From positions 1 through 64,000 of the forward strand of contig CAVYWD010000006.1 in assembly GCA_963772225.1 (NCBI GenBank): a stretch of DNA of 64,000 bases, in the 5' to 3' direction. Below are positions 57,830 to 64,000 of this stretch, in pieces (positions within the stretch are counted from its first letter, which is position 1; every line of letters begins with the position of its first letter). This stretch comes from CAVYWD01 sp963772225. Its GTDB lineage: Bacteria > Myxococcota > Myxococcia > Myxococcales > UBA5297. A model generated the notes under the pieces. The model saw only the letters and a program-made list of their open reading frames with translations, ran no database searches and was not told where the DNA came from. A program made the position numbers and the translations under genes.

Positions 57830-60800
57830 TTAGGTGCCGTTCCCGGTGAAGGCGTCGCGCAGCGGGGCGACCAGCTCGCCCGGGATCGCCGTGGGCAGGG
57901 CCGAGGTGCGGTAGCCGTCGAGCTCCAGGTAGACCCGGCCCTCGGCGTCCACCACCCGCGCGGCGAAGGAGAGCGACCCGTTCTCGCCGGTGGGGCGGAC
58001 CTCGGCGGTGAGGGCCTGGTCCTCCGAGGGCGGCGCGTAGGACACCAGGCGGTCGATGGAGGACGGCAGCGCCATCCGGCCGGTCTTGCCTATCTCGTAG
58101 ACGCCGGCGGTCTGGAGGCAGAGCTCGATGAGCCGCGGCGAGACGAGCGTCGAGTCCTTCTCGCGCAGGGCGGGAGGCAGGTCCTTGCGGAACTGGCTGC
58201 GGGCGCCCTCGCCCGTCACCTCCACCTGATCCAGGACCTGGTACGACGGCCCGTGGAAGTAGATGCGGTAGATGTCGGCGGTCTTCACCTCGCGCGGGTT
58301 GCCGCCGTTGAGCTGGCTCCCCGGCTCCGTCTGGCGCGGCGAGGCCGGCTCGTCGGAGAGGCGCACCGTGCCGGAGAAGTGTCGGACCTCCACCTCGCCG
58401 GCCGGGCTCGGGCGCATGGAGCTCAACGTCACGTCGGCGGCGATGGCCTTCTCGCCGGCGCGGCGCACCAGCGCGCGCAGCGTGGCGGGCCGGGCCTCCT
58501 GGCGGTGGAACTTCATGGGCGCCTCGAAACGCACGTCCGTGAAGCCCGACACCCGGTGGCCCGGGGCGAGCAGCCGCGCGGCCTCGGCGAACCCCTCGAG
58601 CCCCATGACGCCCGGGAGCACCGGGACGCCGTCGATGGCGTGGTCGCGCAGGAACGGCTCCACGGCCGGGTCGAGCGCGGTCTCGACCACGAGGCCCTCG
58701 TAGAGGTCGAGCTTGAGCACCTTGCCCACCATGGGCTGGGGCCGCTCGCTGTGCCACCTTGCGACGAGCGAGAGGTCCAGGCCGCCCTCGGGGTCCTTGG
58801 GCGCGAGGAGCATTCCCAGGTTGCCGGCGACGACGACCTCGCCGGCCCGGCCAGAGGCGAGCTCCTCGCGGACCACCGGCACGCCCGCCTCCAAGGGGAG
58901 CATGTCGATGCCCGCGCGGCGCATCATCTCGGGGACGCTGCCGCGGGTGGCCATGCCGGCGCCGGCCCAGGCGGTCCAGTCGAGCGCCAGCGCGCGGGTC
59001 TTGGGGAAGGTCCGCGGCAGCGCCAGCGTGAGCTTCGCGACGAAGTCGTTGGCCGCACTGTAGTCGGTCTGGCCCGCGTTGCCGAAGCGGCCCGCTACCG
59101 AGGTGAACGAGACCACCGCGCCCAAGGGCATCTCGCGCGCGGCGCGCAGCAGGTTCAGGAGGCCCAGCGCCTTGATGTCGAAGATGGCGTCGAACTCCTC
59201 GGCGCCCTTGTCGGCGAGCATGCGGCTCTTCTCGAGCCCGGCGCCGTGGACGAGGACGTCGATGCGGCCGTGCGCGGCTTTGATCTCCTCGACGAAGGCG
59301 GTCACCGCGGCCGGGTCGCGCACGTCCAGGGCGCGGTACTGGACCTTGGCGCCCAAAGCCTCGAGGGAGCGGACGGCGTCCAGGCGGGCCAGGTCGCGTT
59401 CCAGGCCTGCGAGGACCTTCTCCACTGCGGCGGGCGTGGCGCGCTCGCCTTGGGCCTTGAGGCGCTCGAAGATCTCGCGCTGCAAGGCCGCCCTGTCGTC
59501 GCGCAGCTTGGCGAGGTCGGGGCTCGCCGCGTCCGGAAGCGGGGCGGTGCCCGCGAGCCAGAACGCGCCGCCCTTCGCCGCCGCGGCCAGGTCGCGCAGG
59601 ATGGCGGAGGTGATGCCGCCGGCGGCGCCGGTGACGGCGAACACGGTCTCAGGGGTGAGCTCGAGGCCCGCGACGGGCGCGCCCGCCTCGGCGGTGGTGA
59701 AGGCGATGGCGTGGCGGGCGCCGAAGGCGTGGCCGACCTCCACGGCGCCGGGGTCGCGCAGGGCCTCGGCGATGAGCGCCTCGGCGACGGCGCCGGCCTT
59801 CGCGGACGCGGCGAAGTCGACTGCCTTGACCAGGGCCTCCGGGTTCTCGCGGGCGAAGGCCTTGACGAAGCCCGTGACCGCGCCGCCCGCCGGCGCGGTG
59901 GCCGGCTCCTCGCCGAAGCCGTGCAGGCCGTTCAAGCGGGTGCCGGCGACGAGGAAGCTTTCGCGGTGGCCGAGGCCGGGCAGCAGCGCGCGCGCGGCCG
60001 CGTAGAGGCGGCGGACGCGGGCGTCGAAGACTTCGCGCGCCACCGAAGGCTCGGCCGAGACCAGGTCCGGCTCGGCGTCGAGGGCGGCCAGGTGGAAGAG
60101 GCCGGCGATGGGCCCTTCGGCGAGGAGCGCGGTGAGCTGCGCGTCGACCGGGCCGTCGGAGAGGATCAGCGCCTGCACGCCGCGCTTCTTGAGCCGCTTC
60201 TTGAGCTCGCCCGCGACGCCCTTGGCGTCGGGGATGACCGCGACGCGCGCGCCGGACTCGAGGCGAACGCCGGTCTCCTTGCAGAGGTCGAGCTCGGGGC
60301 GCAGGGCCGGCGCCGGGATGCGGCGGACGACCTTCACCGGCGCCGTGGCCGCGGCCTCGGACTTGGCCTCGGAGGCGGGAGCCGCGCTCCCCTCGCGCTG
60401 GAGCTCGCGGACGAGCTCGATGATGCGCGCGAGCGTCGGGTACTCGCGCAGCTTCAAGCTCTCGCGGCGCGGGAGGCTGAAGCTGGTGCGCAGCTCGGCG
60501 AAGACCTCGGCCTGCTTCACCGTGTCGATGCCCAGGTCGGCCTCGAGGTCCAGGTCCATGGCGAGCATCTCGCGCGGGTAGCCGGTCTTGGCGGCCACCA
60601 GGTCGAGGACGCGCTCGGTGACCGGGTCGGCGCCGGCGGGAGCCGCCGCTGCCGGCGCGGGCGCGGGAGCTGGCGCAGGCGAAGCGGCGACCGCAACCTG
60701 CGGCGCGGCGCCGAGCTCGGGCTTGAGCTCGCGCACGAGGCCGATGATGTGCTTGAGCGTGGGGTACTCGCGCAGCTTCAAGTCCTCGCGGCGGGGGAGC

Positions 60801-63800
60801 TCGAAAGTGGTGCGCAGCTCGGCGAAGACCTCGGCCTGCTTCACCGTGTCGATGCCCAGGTCGGCCTCCAGGTCCAAGTCGAGCGCGAGCATCTCGCGCG
60901 GGTAGCCGGTCTTCTGGGCGACGAGCTCCAGGACCTTCTCCTCGACGGGGTCGATGCCTGTGGCCGGCGCCGCCATGGCTGGAGCCGGGGCAGCGGCGCT
61001 GACGGTCGCCGCCGGGGCAGGCGCGGCCGCCGCGGCCAGGGGCGCGGGGCCGAGGTCGGGCTTGAGCTCGCGGACGAGCTCGATGATGCGCTTCAAGGTC
61101 GGGTACTCGCGCAGCTTCAAGTCCTCGCGGCGGGGGAGCTCGAAGGTGGTGCGCAGCTCGGCGAAGACCTCGGCTTGCTTCACCGTGTCGATGCCGAGGT
61201 CGGCCTCCAGGTCCAGGTCGAGCGCGAGCATCTCGCGGGGGTAGCCGGTCTTCTGGGCGACGAGCTCCAGAACCTTTTCGGCGACGGGGTCGACCGCGGC
61301 CGAGGCGACCGCGGCGGGCGCGATTGCGATGGGAGCTGGCGCCGGGGCGAGCGCGGGCGCCGCAGCCGCCGGCGCGGGGCCGAGGTCGGGCTTGAGCTCG
61401 CGGACGAGCTCGATGATGCGCTTGAGCGTCGGGTACTCGCGCAATTTGAGATCTTCGCGGCGCGGGAGCTCGAAGGTGGTTCGCAGCTCGGCGAAGACCT
61501 CGGCCTGCTTCACGGTGTCGATGCCGAGGTCGGCTTCGAGGTCCAAATCGAGCGCGAGCATGTCGCGGGGGTAGCCCGTCTTCTGGGAGACGAGCTCCAG
61601 GACCTTCTCGGCGACGGGGTCGACCGCGGCGACAGAAGCCGCCGCGGGAGCGGAGGGCTCAGGCGCGGCCGCAGCCGCCGGGGCGGGGCCGAGGTCGGGC
61701 TTGAGCTCGCGGACGAGCTCGATGATGCGCTTGAGCGTCGGGTACTCGCGCAGTTTGAGATCTTCGCGGCGCGGGAGCTCGAAGGTGGTGCGCAGCTCGG
61801 CGAAGACCTCGGCCTGCTTGACCGTGTCGATGCCGAGGTCGGCCTCGAGGTCGAGGTCCATGGCGAGCATGTCGCGCGGATAGCCGGTCTTCTGGGAGAC
61901 GAGCTCCAGGACCTTTTCGGCGACCGGATCGGCGCCCGCGGCGGCGAGGCTTGCGGCCTTCGCTGCCGGAGCCTTCTTCGCCTCGGAGGGTCGCGAGGGC
62001 GCGCCGACGGCGGCCGCCACCTGCGCGCTCACCGTCCCGGACTCGACTTCGGCGCGCAGCTTGGGCGCCTCGCCGAACTGCCAGGTGGATTTCGCCGCCG
62101 GCATCGGAGGCGGGCCGTCGTCCGCGACCTTGAGCGCGTTGTTCTCGACGAAGGTCTTGGCGCCGGGGCGGCCGGACTGCGCCTCGAGCCAGCGCTGGTA
62201 GGCGGCGGCGTCGGCGAGCTTGGGCCCGCGGATCTTTTGGAAGAGGCTGATGACGATTTGCGAGCCGAAGCCCGCGGCCAGGCGCAGCGCGAAGCGGGCG
62301 GGGAAATGGCCGCCCTGGGAGAGCCGCAGGTCGCCGAGCTCCGGGTCGGGCTCCTTCAGATTGGCCACCGGCGGGACCCTGCCGGTCTCGAGGATCTTGA
62401 TGGCCACCGACTCCTCGACGCCTGCGCCCATGGCGTGGCCGGTGAAACCCTTGGTGTTGGCGATGGTCAGCCTGGAAGCCGCCGGCCCGAAGGCGCGGCG
62501 CAGCGATTGGATCTCCGCGGAGGCGCTGCCGCCGCGCGCCGGGGTGTAGGTCTCGTGCGAGACGAAGACGCCCTGAGAGGCGATCTCCTCGCGGTTCAGC
62601 GAGCGCTCCGCCTCGACGCGCGAGACCAGGCGCTCCATGACCTGGGAGATGTGCTCGACGTCGAGCCGCGAGCCGTGGAAGGCGCTGTTGGCCGTCTCGA
62701 TGGCGACGACCTCTGCGATTCCGCGCATGCCGCGCTCGCGCACCGCCTCTTCGGCCTCGAGGACCAGGCCGTTGGCGCCCATGCCCATGATGAGCCCGTG
62801 GCGCCGGCGGTCGAAGGGCAGGGCGGCCTTGGCCACGTCGGCCTCGGTGCTCGCCGCGCCGCTGGCGAGGAAGCCGGTGCCGGTCCACTCGATCATCTCG
62901 CGGCTGGTCACGTCGTCGGCGGAGACCACCACCACGCGGCGGCAGCGGCCCGTCCGGATCCAGTCCTCGGCGACGCCCACCGCCTGCGCTGCCGAGGCGC
63001 ACGCGGCGTTGACCTGCGTGTTCGGGCCGCGCGCGCCGAGGATCTCGGCGAGCTGCGAGTGGCCCATGGAGAGGATGTTGAACAGGAACTTGCGGTTGAA
63101 CTGGTAGCGCGGCTCGCGCTCCATCTCGGACTTGAGCGCGGCGATCTTCTCCTCGACCGCCTGACCGGCGCCGTTCTGGAGCTCCTGCTTGAGCGTCTCG
63201 AGCAGGGCGAGCTCGTCCCTTCGCCCCTTGTCCTCGTAGTAGCGCCTCGCCTCGCCAATGAAGGAGTTCATGCCCGGGAAGGCGGAGGCGAACACCACGC
63301 CGGTCTCATCGGCGAACGACTCTGGCAGGACCCAGCGGTCCGGCAACCAGGTCCCGCGGCTCGTGGCCCGGTAGCGGCGCACCAGCGGGATGCCAGCGTC
63401 GCGCAGGGCGAGGATGGCTGCCGCGACGCCGAGCTTGGTGGTGATGTCGAAGGCCTCGGCGCGCTCCTTCTCGACGCCGAACTCCTCGACCAGGTCGAAC
63501 TGCCCGCGCTGGCCGGCGAGCTTGAGCACGTCCTTCGGGTCGTCGATGGCCACGAAGTGGGCGGCGCCGTCGCTGCCCTTGTGGAGGCGAACGACATTCT
63601 TGTCGACCATCCGGCCCCATGCCTCGCGATCGATGGAGTCGATGAGGGTCTCGCCGCGGAGCATCGCCTCGAAGTTGTCTTCGGCGAAGACGCGGCGGTT
63701 GCGGCCGGGGAGGCCTACCGAGGCGCCGCTGATCACCACCGAGCCCTTGAGGGGCGCAGCAGGAACCGGGCTCGGGTGCGTTGACGTTGACGTTGGCGTT

Positions 63801-64000
63801 GACGTTGACGTTGACGTTGACGTTGACGGCGACGGCGACGGCGACGGCGACGAGACGGCAGCCGACGAGACGGCAGCCGACGAGACGGCCGGGGGCGGGA
63901 CGGCCGGCGCCGCCGCCAGCGGGGCCGGCTGGGCTGTGGCGCCGCGGTAGGCCTGAACGCCGACCTGGATCAGGTTTGCGATGGCCATGCCGAGCGCGGC
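57830..64000 (-). CDS. PUFA/secondary-lipid synthase-like megasynthase: KS-5xACP-KR-DH, start beyond the window
   Basis: At least 2052 residues; the first ATG in the window (63988) has no ribosome site in the 12 bases seen and the frame stays open to the edge. A Ser/Thr/Pro linker is followed by a ketosynthase (about 75-600) with active Cys in VNAACASAAQAVG and His residues in VSHETYTPARGG and KGFTGHAMGAGVEES. Five carrier domains span 690-1200. A ketoreductase follows (VTGAAGGITS near 1447, SFTSVAGRFG, TDYSAANDF). The C-terminus has a dehydratase with HAIDGVPVLPG near 1785. No acyltransferase or enoyl reductase domain is present; these should be supplied by neighbours upstream. Tandem carriers and domain order resemble PfaA-type synthases. 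PPTase and carboxylase follow. Confidence 0.88.
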   Translation of the reverse strand, partial: AALGMAIANLIQVGVQAYRGATAQPAPLAAAPAVPPPAVSSAAVSSAAVSSPSPSPSPSTSTSTSTSTPTSTSTHPSPVPAAPLKGSVVISGASVGLPGRNRRVFAEDNFEAMLRGETLIDSIDREAWGRMVDKNVVRLHKGSDGAAHFVAIDDPKDVLKLAGQRGQFDLVEEFGVEKERAEAFDITTKLGVAAAILALRDAGIPLVRRYRATSRGTWLPDRWVLPESFADETGVVFASAFPGMNSFIGEARRYYEDKGRRDELALLETLKQELQNGAGQAVEEKIAALKSEMEREPRYQFNRKFLFNILSMGHSQLAEILGARGPNTQVNAACASAAQAVGVAEDWIRTGRCRRVVVVSADDVTSREMIEWTGTGFLASGAASTEADVAKAALPFDRRRHGLIMGMGANGLVLEAEEAVRERGMRGIAEVVAIETANSAFHGSRLDVEHISQVMERLVSRVEAERSLNREEIASQGVFVSHETYTPARGGSASAEIQSLRRAFGPAASRLTIANTKGFTGHAMGAGVEESVAIKILETGRVPPVANLKEPDPELGDLRLSQGGHFPARFALRLAAGFGSQIVISLFQKIRGPKLADAAAYQRWLEAQSGRPGAKTFVENNALKVADDGPPPMPAAKSTWQFGEAPKLRAEVESGTVSAQVAAAVGAPSRPSEAKKAPAAKAASLAAAGADPVAEKVLELVSQKTGYPRDMLAMDLDLEADLGIDTVKQAEVFAELRTTFELPRREDLKLREYPTLKRIIELVRELKPDLGPAPAAAAAPEPSAPAAASVAAVDPVAEKVLELVSQKTGYPRDMLALDLDLEADLGIDTVKQAEVFAELRTTFELPRREDLKLREYPTLKRIIELVRELKPDLGPAPAAAAPALAPAPAPIAIAPAAVASAAVDPVAEKVLELVAQKTGYPREMLALDLDLEADLGIDTVKQAEVFAELRTTFELPRREDLKLREYPTLKRIIELVRELKPDLGPAPLAAAAAPAPAATVSAAAPAPAMAAPATGIDPVEEKVLELVAQKTGYPREMLALDLDLEADLGIDTVKQAEVFAELRTTFELPRREDLKLREYPTLKHIIGLVRELKPELGAAPQVAVAASPAPAPAPAPAAAAPAGADPVTERVLDLVAAKTGYPREMLAMDLDLEADLGIDTVKQAEVFAELRTSFSLPRRESLKLREYPTLARIIELVRELQREGSAAPASEAKSEAAATAPVKVVRRIPAPALRPELDLCKETGVRLESGARVAVIPDAKGVAGELKKRLKKRGVQALILSDGPVDAQLTALLAEGPIAGLFHLAALDAEPDLVSAEPSVAREVFDARVRRLYAAARALLPGLGHRESFLVAGTRLNGLHGFGEEPATAPAGGAVTGFVKAFARENPEALVKAVDFAASAKAGAVAEALIAEALRDPGAVEVGHAFGARHAIAFTTAEAGAPVAGLELTPETVFAVTGAAGGITSAILRDLAAAAKGGAFWLAGTAPLPDAASPDLAKLRDDRAALQREIFERLKAQGERATPAAVEKVLAGLERDLARLDAVRSLEALGAKVQYRALDVRDPAAVTAFVEEIKAAHGRIDVLVHGAGLEKSRMLADKGAEEFDAIFDIKALGLLNLLRAAREMPLGAVVSFTSVAGRFGNAGQTDYSAANDFVAKLTLALPRTFPKTRALALDWTAWAGAGMATRGSVPEMMRRAGIDMLPLEAGVPVVREELASGRAGEVVVAGNLGMLLAPKDPEGGLDLSLVARWHSERPQPMVGKVLKLDLYEGLVVETALDPAVEPFLRDHAIDGVPVLPGVMGLEGFAEAARLLAPGHRVSGFTDVRFEAPMKFHRQEARPATLRALVRRAGEKAIAADVTLSSMRPSPAGEVEVRHFSGTVRLSDEPASPRQTEPGSQLNGGNPREVKTADIYRIYFHGPSYQVLDQVEVTGEGARSQFRKDLPPALREKDSTLVSPRLIELCLQTAGVYEIGKTGRMALPSSIDRLVSYAPPSEDQALTAEVRPTGENGSLSFAARVVDAEGRVYLELDGYRTSALPTAIPGELVAPLRDAFTGNGT
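60390..61930 (-). repeat. five tandem acyl-carrier-protein coding repeats
   Basis: Five units of about 310-335 bp at roughly 61690-61930, 61385-61620, 61055-61290, 60725-60950 and 60390-60610. Each encodes EKVLELVSQKTGYPR-like text, LDLDLEADLGIDTVKQAEVF and KLREYPTLKRIIELVREL. Ala/Pro linkers separate them. In all five the residue at the phosphopantetheine position is Thr (ACC/ACG), not Ser. DNA identity between units is high. Confidence 0.93.
63781..63890 (-). repeat. hexamer and 15-mer microsatellites encoding a Ser/Thr/Pro linker
   Basis: Runs of TTGACG (one unit TTGGCG), then GCGACG, then a 15-bp unit CGAGACGGCAGCCGA repeated. All periods are multiples of three, so copy-number change alters linker length (ST, SP, SSAAV units) without breaking the frame. 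Confidence 0.9.

Noticed and set aside
60390..61930. Long direct repeats as mobile element or CRISPR
   Set aside because: They encode five acyl carrier domains with Ala/Pro linkers.
57539..63784. Plus-strand frame of about 2080 codons opposite the lipid synthase
   Set aside because: Mirror of a high-GC coding strand; repetitive text of LEL, EDLGLLHRVDAQVG type arises from the ACP repeats on the other strand. No motifs or ribosome site.

Overview
The window is high-GC DNA with dense genes and long spurious frames opposite most of them. The gene set suggests a myxobacterium-like member of the Myxococcota (former Deltaproteobacteria): a Ser/Thr kinase with a C-terminal membrane helix, tandem PilZ domains, Cys-rich lipoproteins, an F0 operon with a long His-rich subunit a, PhnD-like binding protein with a two-component pair, MCP/CheW pieces, and a polyunsaturated-fatty-acid-synthase-like megasynthase. 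This assignment rests on gene content only.

Left end (1-6.8 kb): a polymorphic-toxin locus on the minus strand. A lipoprotein with NHL, YD and RHS-core repeats ends in a HELGH metallopeptidase-like tip. It overlaps a candidate secreted immunity gene by ATGA, and a displaced second RHS tip follows. 7-15.2 kb: a protein of unknown function, a PilZ/CheX-like protein, a TPR/DUF1444-like protein, then three periplasmic parvulin/SurA-type genes and pdxA. 15-17.2 kb: a coupled AAA ATPase/DUF4276 pair that looks like a defence module. 17.4-20.4 kb: one gene fusing both NfnAB-type flavoprotein halves to a zinc ribbon and a rubrerythrin-like domain, with a perfect terminator hairpin.

21-27.9 kb: LysE exporter, F0 ATP synthase genes (atpZ-like, atpI-like, atpB, atpE, atpF), a Ser/Thr kinase and a Vps62-like secreted protein. 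28-44.5 kb: a ygeW-type cluster (M20 hydrolase, knotted carbamoyltransferase, threonine-synthase-like enzyme, carbamate kinase, PLP lyase) split by about 7.9 kb carrying a split-Soret-type cytochrome, a YeiH transporter and a PhnD/histidine kinase/NtrC set. That segment is flanked by 714-bp direct repeats differing at 9 positions, and the left copy is a chimera of two genes of the cluster.

44.6-49 kb: a decayed zone with fragments of a histidine kinase, two chemoreceptors, an E2 acyltransferase and a methyltransferase around an intact cheW and a VWA lipoprotein. 49.3-51.3 kb: B12-type radical SAM protein and a ferredoxin. 51.4-64 kb: a tight minus-strand operon of a KS-5xACP-KR-DH lipid synthase (all five carrier motifs have Thr where Ser is expected), an Sfp-type phosphopantetheinyl transferase and a single-chain BC-BCCP-CT acyl-CoA carboxylase.

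Seven genes need a one-base correction to read through (six +1, one -1). Some of these are otherwise intact conserved genes, so indel errors in the assembly should be considered before calling them pseudogenes. A palindromic repeat family is present in three intergenic copies (20.8, 33.8 and 36.3 kb).
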